Shown here: positions 45,942 to 60,900 of the stretch, one piece after another
Numbering within the stretch: position 1 is the stretch's first letter
How the letters are laid out: every line of letters begins with the position of its first letter
Source of the DNA: Latrodectus hesperus
Lineage: Eukaryota; Arthropoda; Arachnida; Araneae; Theridiidae
DNA: 64,000 nucleotides
NCBI GenBank assembly: GCA_037975125.1
Contig: CM075850.1
Location: 70,971,890 to 71,035,889 of the forward strand
Direction: 5' to 3'
Made by a program: the position numbers and the translations under genes
The notes under the pieces: generated by a model
Told to the model about the DNA's origin: nothing
Databases searched by the model: none
The model's input: the letters and a program-made list of their open reading frames with translations, nothing else

Positions 45942-48900
45942 GTAAATTTTGCATTCGTGATGTATTTAATTATTTATATCTATTCACTTCTTCCTTTTTT
46001 ATTTTAATTTTATTCCTTGTTTATTTCAGGCCTATTTTTTCTATTAGTAACAGCTTTCATAACAAATCTATCAGTTTCGTCCATGCTGCATGGAATAAAC
46101 TAGATTCACAAATTGTAGCTGGGGACAATCTTGGAAATATATATATATTTCACCTTCAAAAAAATAGGTAACTTTTTATTATTATTTATATGTTTATAAT
46201 TTTATCTTTTTATCATTTAAAATTATCTCAGTTGCTGTTTGGTAAATTAATTTTTGTTTAATTTTTTCCTTTCTTAAATAAACATATAAAATAATTTCTT
46301 GGATGCTTTGCTGTAAGCAATATTTTACTAATATAATATCTTGACTTGTTCTAAAAGTTTATTCTTGTTTGTTTTATAGGTTTTCATTGATATATAGCTT
46401 GAAAAAATGTAGTTCTTTTGTGATATTTTCTAATGACAAAACACAGGACTTATTGATTGCACTATCTGATTGCTCAATAGTATCATTAAATTCAGGTACT
46501 AACTTGAAATGTTTATTAAAAACTGCAATATTTTATTTCTGACATGATTAATACCTTTTGTGAAAACTGATAAATGCTTTGTTTCATTATAAAATTTATT
46601 TTTTGTATTTTTGTTTGTACTATTTTTTTATATTTTAAAATTGATTTATATTGGTTCTGTTTCAAGTATTTTAAATTTATCAATTTTGCTTTTGATTAAA
46701 ATATTTACATATAGAAGTGAAATTTTTTGTAATTTAGAATTATTCTAAATGATTTGGTTCTTAAAACATGAAATTATAAATTTATATAAATAGGTTTCTA
46801 GTAAAACTGCTTCCTTTTTGTATATGGAAGTTCTTAAAAAATTTTTTGAATGTAGGGAAATATAACTAATGTATGTGATTGAAATTTTAATAAATTATTT
46901 ATTTTTAAAAACTAAAGGAAAAAATATTTATTTTTCTGCATATTTAAGTCTTTTAATTCAATGTATTTTTCATGTCTGAAATATACACATTTAATTGCTA
47001 TCATTTTTAATTTATAATTTTTTGTGTACTCCTTTATTTTTTTGAAATCTTCTCTGAACAGAAAAAGTTTGGAAATTTGAAAAATTAAAGGAAAAATAAT
47101 AATTTTAATTGATTATTGTTTTCTTTCAATTTTTGAAGAAGCAAAGCTAGTTTTAATAGTTGGAATTTAATATTAATCTACTCTCAATATTTTTGCAATT
47201 TATTGACATTTTTTTTAACATGTTCTGTAAAATTCAACAGATAAATTTTTTTCCTATTTAAAATATAAAAGACTTTTTTGATTAATTTATTTTGTGTTGA
47301 TTTAATCTCAAAATTTTGTAAAAAATTGATTATTCAAAAATAAATATACATTTGCAAAAGTTGTCCAGAATTCCTTGTTAGAAGTGGGAATTGCATAAGG
47401 TTATTGAAATTATTATTCTTTAAGTAAAATTTAATTTTAGAAAATTAAGGTTACAACAATATTTTCATATGTTAAATAATAGCTTTATATATTATCCAAA
47501 ACAAATTACCTAATATGCTTACAAGTGTATTTTAAAGCAAAAAATTTAATGATCTAAAAATGCAATATGTAAACAAAAAGTTAAAATGGGAGAGTAATTT
47601 AGTAAGCAATATGTTATAATAGTAAATAAAAGGTTAAGCTAGTATATTTTAAAATTGCTATGTATGATGTAAAATTACACTGTTTAAAATAAAACACTAA
47701 CTTATATGAAATGAACACACATTTTATGTGAATATTGCAATTTTTTGTTTATTCATCCATATTTTATTGCGATTCTCTGTATGAGTAAAATGTAAGATTC
47801 ATAACAAAATTTCTCTTATTAAAAATTTCAGTTTTATGCTATAAATCTTCTAAAGGCAAACCTCTTTACAAATGATTAAATATAAATCATTTTATATTTC
47901 TTAATTTGATATTTTGATTTGCTGTTAGTTGTAAAACATATTTATCACTGTATTTTTATTTTTTACACTTGTAGAATCAAAAATTGTGATAAACAGTTTT
48001 AATCATCATTCATCTTGCGTATTCCACATTTCATTTGACAAAACTGGTCAAACAGTTCTATCATGCTCTAAAGATCAAGCAATATTATGGGATCTAAAAA
48101 GCTTCCAGATTGTGAAAATACTAAATTTAAAAAAGAATGTGGATATAGTAAAGGTAAATTTTATCTATATGTTACATTTATTTCATAGTTAATTTTTACT
48201 TTGATAAATTTCATTCCCTATATGTAAACTAAATCTAGTAGCGTTTAGTTGTACAATCCTCATCTTACTAAATTTTCACTATGTTTGTTTTAAAACTGTT
48301 AATATTGTTTAATAAAATGTTTTTTATTGTAAGAATAGAAGGAAAAAAAGTATCTATAATTTCATTTCTGTATTAAAATATATTAAGTAACCATATCTTG
48401 TTCACAGAGTGTAGTTCTTAAACTATATTATGAAGTATATAAATAAATTTCCTGAAAAGCCTCTGATGTGCTTTAAAAATTTTAATATAAGTTCTAAAGC
48501 TTTATTACCTTATTATATTTCTTTTAATCAACCTAATTTGTATTTATAATTAGTTATAAAATAATTAAAAAACACACACATATATACTATGTTTCAAATT
48601 TGAGCTTATATAGTAACTATATATTTTTCAAACACTTTCATGCAGCAAATAATTTAATAGTATATAGTAATATCATAAAGTTTCATAAGGTATAGAATCA
48701 AAAGAACAGGATTTGTGACAGGCAGACCAACACATATCTGTTCTGACTTACCAGTGGGTACTTGAAATGTCTCACATATTCTGAGGGAAGCAAGAGGTCT
48801 CCTCTTTGTCCTAAATGCCACACAGCAAGAACAAACATCACCTCAGCACATCTTGGACTGCCTTGGAGTGGACTGAGAGAATATCCACAATTGTCCACTT

Positions 48901-51900
48901 CTTGTATCAGACTTAAATGTCATCACTTTCATTAATCTGGTCTGACTCCATCAGAGCAAATGAGAAATTAGAATGAATTTATTAAAATAAATATCCATTT
49001 TATAGTCTAATTAAAATAACATATTTTATTTCACCTGTTTATTAGCACTGTTAAATTGTTAAAAGCAATTTTTTTTCCATTTTTTTAATATTATTTATTT
49101 TTTAGGTGTTTTTTCTACCTGACAAAGATATAATTGTATCTGCATTTAATGACAATTCAGTATTTCTTTGGAATGCTAAAAACTTCAGTTGCATTAACCA
49201 ATTTGTTTGCACTAGTAAAGATAGTTATTTGAACATTAAAAGCATTGATGTTTCAAGGTAATAAATTTTACATTCTACTTAAATCATTGTTAGTTTCATA
49301 TATTATAGTTTTTCTCTTCATAATGAAAATTTTATTGCATATACATGAATTAAATATATCTAATAGTGTGAATTAATTAGTTTATTAGAAAAATTTGATA
49401 ATTAGAAAATGTGTGATGAATTTCATTCATTTACCAACTACAAAACAAGTGATAAAACATTTAGAGTTTTAAATTTTATGAAAATTAATAAAAAATGCAA
49501 ATAAATAAAAAATATAAATGAAACAATAACTTTCTTTTCATGCTGAAATAATTTCTAATTCTTTCTTGATGTTTTTATTTGTCCTTTAATTAGAATGGAA
49601 ATTTTGGTATTGCAAAAAATAAATGGCTGATCAAAAATACTTTTATCAGCTATAAATTATGAAAGTAAAAAAGTTAAAAGTAATTATTTAATTGTCACTA
49701 AGCTAAATGCATAGGGATTATTCTAGGATATTTAATGCTTATCAGATTTACCATTTTACCTGTCTTGAATGAGGAATTTTTATCTTGCTAGCTTTTGTAT
49801 AATTAGTTTAACTAAACAATAAAAAACATATTCTTATAAGTTTTAATAATATATTTGTATTTAGTTAAAGAAATATTTTTTATTAATTTAGTATTCAAGC
49901 ATTTACTATTTTATTGTATGCTAGAGTATGTTAGAAAAGTACACTTTTCACAAAATGTGCTCTTTCTATAATTTAAATCTTAAGTCATTTTTTTTAAATT
50001 AAAAATAATTTTCTTGAAATTTTCATTTAATAATCTTACATTTAATTATTATTTGTTTCTTTTTTTATGTATTATATTCAATTTACTGAAAATCTTGAAA
50101 TTTCCAGTAATTATATGTCTATGCTTAGGTCTAATTTCATTTAAAATGATTAAATAATTCCATTAATTAGCAGGGAGAATACTAAGAATATTTTAAATAT
50201 AACTTGATTAATAAGGAATGAAACAGAGAGAACTAAGGAATAAATGACACATTCTACATATCTTAAAATAATGATAAATTGATTTCATTCCTTAAAAAAG
50301 AAGTCACTTGTTTTGGTAAAATCAGTGTAACATGTGAAATTATTCAAAACACTTCACATAAAAGTCAGAGTATTTCTTAAAGTAATCAAATTTCAGGCAG
50401 TAATCAAATTATTAGATTATTGTAGGTACTTAAATGAATAGATCTTTATACAAATACTGGTCAAGTAAGAGATATCATTCATGTGAAACTATCTATTTTG
50501 CCAGCTTATTATATATACATTTCTGCAGTTGCTGCTTTCAAGCATTCAGGAAAATACAAATAATTATTTTCACGGTAAAAAAAAATTCCATAGAGCACAA
50601 AACAAAAGGAATAGAGAAATGGTTATTAAAATTATTGATCAAGTGAATTGCTATAATTCAAAGATATTGAATAATTTAATTACTATAGAGAAAAATATTT
50701 TTGTTAGTAACCAGATTTAAAATTTACTTGAAGAAAAATATTATTTTGTATCGTAATCGTTTCATAAATTTATTATTTGTTATTGCATTTCTTCAATCTT
50801 TTTTAATTATTTGTCAACAATCTATCAAGGTTTTCAAAAATTGAGTTTTTTTGTCTTGGCAACTTTTAAAATCACTGAAAAATTCCGAAATAAACTGTAA
50901 TTATGGCCATTGTTAGCTTATGGGTTTTTCATGTAATAAAAGTTTCAATTCTATTTCAACTCTAAATTGAAAAATCATCTTCCAAAAGTTTTAAATATTT
51001 AAAGAATATTCTAACAATTAGAAATATTTATATTTGTCCATAAATCAAAACTTTTTACTGTTAAGTAATTTTAAGCTTTGAGTCATTTCTGTTGTGTTTA
51101 AATTATGCACAGAATTCAGTTGTGTATAGAATTAAAACTAAATAGCAAACAAGTTAAGGCAAATTTATAAACTAAAACTAAACTCCATGGCATGACAGCC
51201 CATGTGGGCCAAGGCCTACAGTGCCTATTAATGTTTTCATGACCGAGGGCCCTGGGATGCGAAGCATATGTCCCAGTTAGGTGGTCAGCCTAACGTAAGA
51301 CCTCCAGTGTTTAGTTCCTAAGCCTGCTTGGTACTCAGTTAATCGACCCATTGAAGGGATGAAAGGCTGAGTTAACCTTGCCTAGCCCGAGGATCGAACC
51401 TCGACCTGTGTCATGGGAGCGTGAAACGCTGCCACTAAGCCACCGGGCTTCAAGGCAAATTTATATTGGCAGTAATATGATTAGAATTATAAATAAAACC
51501 TATTGATATTGACAAGTATTGTATTTCCTATTGATATTGACCATATCCTAAATTAGGGGTGGCCAACTTGCTGCTTGCAAGCCATATGCTACTCCTTAAA
51601 GGATTATTTATGGCTCTCGATTAATGTACCCGGGTTGCCTTTTCATTTTTGTATCATTTTATTTTAAAAAATTATTATCATTCTGTATATCTTTCAAAAT
51701 GTCTATTAAATTACTGACAACAAATATGAAAGACTAACTGCAATATTGTAACAAATTTCATTGCCGTCCAAGTTAAGAATAATATGACTCATTGAAAACT
51801 GTGGAAATGAACATAAACAGTGGCTTAATCATCCATAATTGATCGACTTCACACCCATTTTGAATTTGATAACTTTCATTGCTATGGACAATTGACTTTG

Positions 51901-54900
51901 TACTCTGGAAGAAACAATTTGTATCACTCTTGCTATGGATATAATTTCTTATCTGGAATTTTTAGTAAGTTAACTGTGATTTGTTTTGTAATCTATAACA
52001 TGTGTGCTATTGTTTTAATAACAAAAAACTTGTATTTTCTAAATCTTTTTTTTATTTTCAATTCCTTTAAAAATATGACGATAGAAAGCAAAAATAAGAA
52101 AATATGAGCAAGAAAATAGAAGTTTTAATAATGAGTGGGAGGAGAATTTCTTTTTTAGTGACAATAATGGAATAGCATTATGTGCTATTTTGTAATTTTA
52201 CTAATTCTAATTTTGTACTTCTCTTCAAAAAGTATAAAGTTAGCAATTTACATTGACATTATGAAACCAATCATCCTCACTTTTCTAATCAGTATCCACC
52301 ACATTCCAAATTAAGATAAGATAAACTTGCTTCTTTAAAATCAGATTTCAATAAACAACAGTCCATTTTGTTGACCCTTAGCAATCAAGCTAATAATGTG
52401 TTTGGAGACAGTTTTGTTATTGCCTGGAATATTGCTGGTGCAAAAGATCAATATGGAGATGGAGAGTTCATTAAAAAAAACTTGGAAGATGTGCTTAAAG
52501 CTTTAGACCCAAATAAGGCAGCAATGCACAAAGTTGTTTTGCAAATTCCCATCTTGTGACACACAACCAAATGATGCACAATGTAATCGGAACAATGCAC
52601 TTATGTGAATAATTTTATTCCAATTTAAAATTTGTGATATCCAAACACTGATCAGTATTCATTAGTCAGTGTCTCAAAGAATTTCTAAGAAGTGCTATCA
52701 CCAATTATTCACTAAATTTTAAAGAATTATCAAATGAAATAAATTTATTTTTAATATTTAAATCCAATATGCATATTTTGTATTTTTATTTATATGTTTT
52801 CAATAAGTATAATTTTTGTAAAAAAAATTTAAAATTATTTTTGTATAACCTTTTAAATACATATTTAATTGCAGCTCGCAAAAAATTTTTTTAAAAAAAA
52901 TGGCTCAAACTGATAGCTGGACCACCCTTGTCCTATACCTATTTATCTATACTTATTGATTTCTATATTCTATTGATACTATACTTATTCATCTATATCC
53001 TACTGATACTAAACCTATTGATATTGACCAGTATCTAGTATTTGGGAGCAATTGACCAGTATCTATCATTTGGAAGCAAGGACTCTTAATTTGTGATTAA
53101 AGTAAATTTTTTAAGTAATTTTACTGTCATAAGAAGAAATAAAATTTCATTTGATACAATAATAGCATCTAACATTTACTGGATTAATTATTTCAAAGCA
53201 TACAAATCAGTTAAATGTTTGAAAAAATATTTTAGCTTTTTCCAACATTTATTTAAATATTTAGTTTGTTTAAAATTAACAATTATTTCAATATTTAGTT
53301 TGTGTAAAATTAACTAATAATTAATTTGCATCTCATTAGATCTATGGATAAGTTATAAAATGTTTTTTTTTTAAAAAAAATAATAAGCTCAAACTTTGAT
53401 GGCCTCATATCATTGTTACAAAACTTATTTTATAATATGTCTATCCAATATATAAAAATTTGTTATGAATGATTCTTCTAAAAAAGAAAGAAACTCATGC
53501 AAAAAAAAAAAAAAATTCTTGGGAAATATTTACTGAAAATTTTGTTCAATTATACCAATTTAAATTCATTATTCTACTAACTTTAAGAATTGTAATCTTT
53601 TTTAAGATAAAATTTTTCAGTTAAATTCTATTTATTAATTAAATTGTTTTAAAAAATAAAAAAAAACAGTTTTCATTCACGGAATGCTCTAGATGCACGG
53701 AATGCCCTTTGTAATTTAATTTATATTAAAAATTTGTAAAAATAATTATTACTTTTGAATATTTTTTATTCAATCATATTTATTTATATGCCATAGTAGA
53801 AAGGAAATTATTTACAGTGATAGAGAGAATTTTATATTTTACTGTTTTAGTTGGACATTTATCAAAGTAATGACAGAAAAAGGCATTTCTTTTTATTTTC
53901 TTTTTGTACAAAATATTTAATTCTGTTAGTGTAACTTGATTTTTGAATAAATATAATTTAATCTTTCAATTGGAGATATATGATTTATAACTGATGCTAA
54001 ATATTAAAAAGGCTTTAAGATTCTATATTCTGATCTTTTTGTAAATAAAAGTGTAACAGGGAATAACTGCTCAAAAACTTATAAGCTAATTATTTTTAAA
54101 TTTATTTAAAATTTTTGATTATAAATATTTTTAAATTTTGATGATAGCTGAGCACATATTAAAAATTTTAATTTTATTATAGAGATGAGAAGTTAATTGC
54201 TTGTGCTGGGAAAACCAATTGGTTTCTGATATGGGATATTCAGGAAGGTAAACAATTAAATACCATTTCACTTCAGAAGCATATTTATTCAGTGAAACAG
54301 ATATCATTTCTTCCAACTTCAAATTCAGGTGATGATTATGTAAGTGAACTAGATTCTTTTATATATAATAATATTCTTTTATATATATTATTCTTTTATA
54401 TATATAATTCTTTTATATATATAATATTCTTTTATATAATTATTTTAAATATCAATTTCAATAGGCTACTATCGTAGCCTATTGAAATTGATATTTATTA
54501 TTTACTACATCTGTATTTAAATATTTTCAGATTCTGTGTGTGCTTGGAACTGAAGGGGATGTGCTTGTGTATAGCCTAAAAAATATTGAACTTTTTCATA
54601 AAATTTCCTCAATGAATGGGAAAATAATATCCATAATAAGTTCGTTTAATTTTCCCCAAGTTTTATCTGTTTCATTACAAGGGAATTTAGAACTGTATGA
54701 TGTAGAAGAATATCTTCAAGTTAAAAAGGTAAGTACGCAATTAAAAAAATAAAATATTTAATTTAGTTTTGCTATTATATATATATTTGTACTAATGAAA
54801 AATTTTATTTTTCAATGTTAGTGATATGCAGGATCTTTTCTTTATTGAAGTAGCTGGATTTTTACTCAACATATTTTGAATTGCTAATAATTTTATATTA

Positions 54901-57900
54901 GAAAAACATGGACCGCAAAATAAAGTTTGAAATAAATGTACACTATTCTGAAAGAAAAAAATGGATAGATAGTAAATACAGTAGATGCTCATTTTTATCA
55001 ATCTGTAATTTATGAATATCTAGATTTTGCAAACTATTGGTTGGTCCCTAACAAAGTGCTGTAGATACAATGTTAATTTTAATTTCTTCTTATGAACTAA
55101 ATTTTTTTAAAAATCTCTTGTGAGCGTACTTTTAGGCATTTTTCATTTATGTTTATTTTTTATCATCTGATGTTTTATTCATTTTTCTTATGGTTGAGAA
55201 ACTTGGATTCACACAGCTGTTGGTGACTCACTTAACTGTGGATAGCTAACTGCAACAATAAGTTTTAATTAATTAATGTAAGGATTGCAAAATAGTTTCA
55301 ACTCTGAAATCAAAATTAAAAAAAATTTTTTATAAATCCTAATTTGATTTGCGTAAGTAGACTTTGAAATTAATAGATTTATGTGAGTAAACTTTGAGCC
55401 AAAATAAAGTATTGCTCACCCTGGATTTTTGAGCAATCTGTGGTTAATTTCTCCCATTTAATTTAACTGACTTTGGATACATTCGAGTGTATATGTTAAT
55501 ACATATAGCTCCAACAAAAATATGGTTGGACACTTTTGGAAAGAGTGATCATGTCTTGAAATCGCCTTATGAAGTTGACATTCTAGGTGTAATATTCTTG
55601 TGAAGAAATGCTTAGAATGCAAAATAGATGATATTTAAGTCCTTTTCACTTGTATGTTTTATTTACCACTGTAGATAGAAAAAAATGTAGCTGAAGACTT
55701 GAGAAATATAAGCTATTTATCCATAACCTTCGACAAAGAAACCTATGATTTCTCAAAATTTCACTTCATTACTTTTGGATTTTTTGTTAAGATGTAATTT
55801 TTTCATAAGAATTATTCAGCGAGATTATGATTGAGAACATTATAAATGAGAATGAAAAATAACTTTGAGATATGAAAGAAAAAAGATTTAATGCTGCAAT
55901 TATCAACCAATTTTAAGAAAAACAAAAATGAATATTTTTCTTCCTCGAAAAAATGTGTTCTTATATACATACATGAAATAGAAAAAGTAAATGATTGCTT
56001 CAACTGATTTTTTCTTAATGAAATTAAAGTAAAAAATGTTTTTAAGTAAATTATATTTTCATATGCTTTTTATATAATGCATATATACTAAATTATTTTT
56101 CTAATACTTCTTTATATATAAAGAGAGAACAATGTGGTAAAAAATAATTATAAGACGTAACAGTTATTTTTCTATTTTACAAACTTTCAGTTTTAAGAAC
56201 TCTTTTATTAGTCTCTATGTGTTTGTAACAAACAAGCATCTACTATAATAAGAATTTTTTGGAGAAAAATTTTGATTTGTTATTTTTGCTGGAAATTTAA
56301 TTGAATATTATTATTTTTAATATGATATTTTTTAATATAAGTTGCAATATTTCCTTTTAAAATTTAAACGCTTGCTAAATTACAAAAAAAAAAATTCATC
56401 ATTCATGTATTTTGTTAAAATATATTAACATATATAAATACCATCTTTCCTTAATTATTACATTCATTTTTAATTAAAATGTTTTCAGATATATTCATTT
56501 TTTTGAATGTAAAAAAAAAGCTGTTTGCCTTCTGTGAATATGTGTATCATTTTATGTAAATGCATACTGACTTTGTGCTGTGATTTGATGTAATTGCTTG
56601 CATGCAGCTTTGAATCATTTTTAATTGTACATGATACAAGTTTAATGCAACTGTTTTTACTTTATGTGATAGTCTAAATCCACTTTCAAATTATGCAAAT
56701 ATTTTAAAAAGGTCCTCAAACTATTCATCAGTGCTTTATTAGGGATTTAAAACTTGTAAAAAATAAAAAAGTTATGAAACTGTGTGTGAGAAGTATAAAA
56801 ACCCTTTTTAATAAAATTATGTACTGTTAATTTAAATCACAAAATGTGAAAACCTGATTTAAAAAAATCGTAGTAAAAAGATCTAATTTAATTAAATTAG
56901 ATCTTTTAATTATTGTTAATTTTTTTTAAATGAATGGAATGTTTTTGTATTTCTTACACAATGTTAATATAATTTCATTTAGTTGTCCTATTTTAAACAC
57001 TCTAAATTACAGAGTTTATTCTGGTTCATTTTGTGCATCAAGTAAAATTTTATTCTTTTTAAAATGCCAAAGGAATTTGAGGAATACAACAATTATAGAT
57101 AAAGTAAATAAAAAAATTAAACTGAAAGCAAAATAAAATGAATATAACATACAGCCATTTATTATTTATTTTAACTGAAAACAAAAAAATTATCGCAGTA
57201 AGAATAGCATAAAATTAATATAACAGTTTCTCATTCATATATATTTGTATTCACAGATTCTATAATCAATTTTCATGTAGAAAGGTTAATTTTTCCTGCA
57301 TCTTTTGCTTTTGGAATTCCAAATCACAAGAAACATTGAGTTTGATGTAAAATCGAGTACCACTTGGTTTGGTGTAACATTTGGCAATACATCTTGGCAA
57401 TAAATTTTAATTTCTGGTAACCAAATCTTTGTATATCTTTTATGCAGTAGCCATCATTTTAGCTCCTATCTTGGCGTCAAAAATATCGCCATATAATCAA
57501 GGGGTGCACTTTTACTGAAACACCTACTTTCATGTTAGGAATTTAGCCCATGAATTATTAAACTTGAGTCAGTAATCACATTTTGAGTTAATAGATGACC
57601 ATATTTGATTTGAATCCCATACTCTTCTCAGAGGAAAAATATTTCATAAAATGTAGAGAATCTAGATTTTATTAATAATCTATTATTTTTAAATTTTGCA
57701 GACTTCTAGAAATAAAGCTGAACTTTTTTGTGTTTTCAGATGCTAGAAGCAGCTTATAAGTCAATCTTTCGTAAAATATTTGTAATTGTTTGAATTTGAA
57801 AAAGAAATTTATCTTAAAACCCATATAGAAAGTGTTGATCAGTTCATTAAAGTATTTTAAAATATATGATTGTATTTTTTGAGGAAATTAAGAATGAAGG

Positions 57901-60900
57901 TGAGCATATAATGTTTTAATTTATATTTTACAGAAATTAAAACATTATTACTTATATCTACATTATTTTCCTTTGTTAAACTCCATGTCTAAATAAGTAG
58001 TAAATATTTTTTTACAGATAAAGAGCAATGTTGAATTCTATAAAATTTTAATTGGACTCATCATTACAAATTATCCGAATATTTAACTATAATAAATGTA
58101 TAGGGAAGATATAGAACAAATTAAGCAGTTAGAACTTTAAATTATTAAAAGTAGTTTAGCAAGGAGATAAAGATAATTTTATGAAAACTTTTATGGTGAT
58201 AAAACTAGTATTATTTTAATACAGAAATATCTCAGCAAGTGTGGATATAGCATTTATTAGACTAAAAAAAGCAAAAAATCATGTTAAATTGCTTAAAAAT
58301 CAAGATAATGCCAACTCTTTGATAGTCATGCTTTTTTTCCTTTATGGAATTTCACTAACATACCAGAAAATCGGTGGAAATTACTTTGCTCTTTTTTGTG
58401 TTTTGTAATTCATAGAAAAAATTTGAGTAGTAAATTAATTCAGGGATTTTATACAATGTGGTATTCTTGATTAACAATAATATCTTCATTCATAATTCGC
58501 AATTTTTTTTAAAAGCCACCAAGAAATATTTGTCCAATAGTTCCATATTTCATTTTATATGTTATCATATGACTTTATTCTACCTTCTCTTTTGATATTG
58601 GATTTTGTAGCAATTGTTTTATGTCCAAAACACAGTAAAAGAAAATTTCACAAATTCTTAAAGCGGCCTCACAGAATTGACTTTTAAAATTTTAAAAGTT
58701 GATAGAAACTTTATTAAAAGTGCACTAAATTCTGAAATCGAAGATGTAATCAATTTTTAATAGTGAAATTGTTGATAACATTCTAAACACTTTTTTAATT
58801 AGTGTATTAACAATTTAGTAATTATAATTACTATGAGCATTAACTACTTAAATATCGTTAGTTTTCATTAAACAGATAAATCAATGGTGTCATTAATTGA
58901 TTTCTCAAAGTTTTTTGTTTATACAAATACTTGCATATAATATGAAAGAACAAACATGATTGCATCAGTTTTATGATTGCAAAACTCATAATTGACAATT
59001 TCTTGCTAAAGGAAGTAATGTAATGTGTAAATCATAAATCAGTTAAAAATATGTTTTTATTTTGGATTAAAATCCAGAACTTTATTATTATTATGTCTTA
59101 GATTAACTGAAGCATCCTATGTTATATAAATGCTTATTGATTTTAATTCTCTATCGGACTAGAAAATTAATCTAATGTATTTATAATACAATTAAAGAGT
59201 AAATATATTTTCACTTATAATATAAAAATAGGGTTGCAAATTATCAAATAAAACTAGATTTGTTATTGTTTTACAAAACTGTAATTGAATCTTGTAAGAT
59301 TTATGCAAAGATCAATTATTGCTTACATGCCATATGCAATTATAAATAAAATTTTGCTGTCATTATAGAAAGCAATTTTTATTTATTTAATCATAAAAAA
59401 TAATTTATTGTATAAAAAAAAGAAATAAAAAAAAGTCAAAAACCCTCAGTGAAATCATATGCTTTGGTATAATACTTAAGTATCCAATAATTTAATTATT
59501 GTAAAAGAAAACATTAACTTGATCACAAAATTTTACTGAACCATAATTTGCAAAAAATTAAAATGCTTTCATATTATTTTTGTGTATTTATTTATTTATT
59601 TTTTGGCAATTTTTATCATTGTATTTTGCGGTTATGATTTCCATGTAGTTTCAGAAGTATAGATTTTTATCTTGACAATTTTTAAAACTATCAAAATGTT
59701 AACAAATTAATTATTTCTTGCTTTACTTTTAATATGTTCATATTCTTTTTTATTGTGTTGATTTTTTCAGTATTAAATGTTACCATGAGTTGTGTTTTCA
59801 ATATTAAATTGTTTGCTGTAGTAGTTAATAAATATCTAAATTCAGAAATCAGTATGTCAATAGAAATTTTTAAAAATGAAAGCAAAGTTTTTCAAAGGAA
59901 ATATCTGTTTTTAATCTTAATTCTTTTTTAAAGATTTGTTTATGGCTTTGAATAATTTTAAAATATTCATCATTTTAAAAATTGTTTGATTTACAAGGTA
60001 ATCATTACAGATCGACAAATATTTCAGGACCTTTTATAAATAAATGGTATCTATCAAAACGTTTTTCGTATATGATAAAATCTGAATATTTAATGCAATT
60101 TTGTGTGATTGATACTAAAAATATTCCATTTTAAAAAATGAGATATTTTTAATTTTTAATAATTTTAAAATATTATGTGAGAGAAAAAATATGTATGTTC
60201 TAAATGTAACTTACCTTTGAATAATATTCATCTGTTAGTGAAATTTTTTATTCGATAAGCAACAAATTTGTAAATTGAGATAAGTATATCATAGAGTATA
60301 TCTATAAGAAATTTTTAAATGCTATATTCATTTCAGTGATATCATATCATTGCAAAGAAGTGTACAATGTCAATAAAAATAATTCATACACCTAAAAGCA
60401 GTGTTTAAAAATTACTTAAGAGTTTAAATATAATCATAATGATTTCATCTTTTGTTATATTTTCTTTATTGTTTAATTTATATCTTTTCTTCATTATTTT
60501 TAAGAGCACTTGTAAAACATAATGTGCATATGTATCTCAAATTGATTATATTAATATTTCTTCTTGCTTTTTACTTTTGTTAATTTGTTTCTTATATAGT
60601 AATTGATCTTCATAATTTGGCTTGAATATTTTTCCTTAATAAAAAAATTTACATACTATGAATTCATTAATGAAATTATCTCCTTTGTTTGATAATTAAT
60701 TTCATTAATACAATTTATATAATTAAATAATATTATTTTAATATTTGCTACCAAACTATTATAATAACTTAACTGAGAATATTTATATTTAATGTAAAGA
60801 AGTAATTTCTTTCTGTATTTGAATAGATTGATATAATTGCTGATTTGCCTGTAAAGAAAGATTCTCCTGTGCGTAAAACAGTGAAATCTTTAGAAAAGAA

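Noticed and set aside
57290..57500. Possible pseudogene on the minus strand (DVLPNVTPNQVVLDF)
   Set aside because: Frames break repeatedly and the resemblance to a CS-domain protein was too loose to claim.
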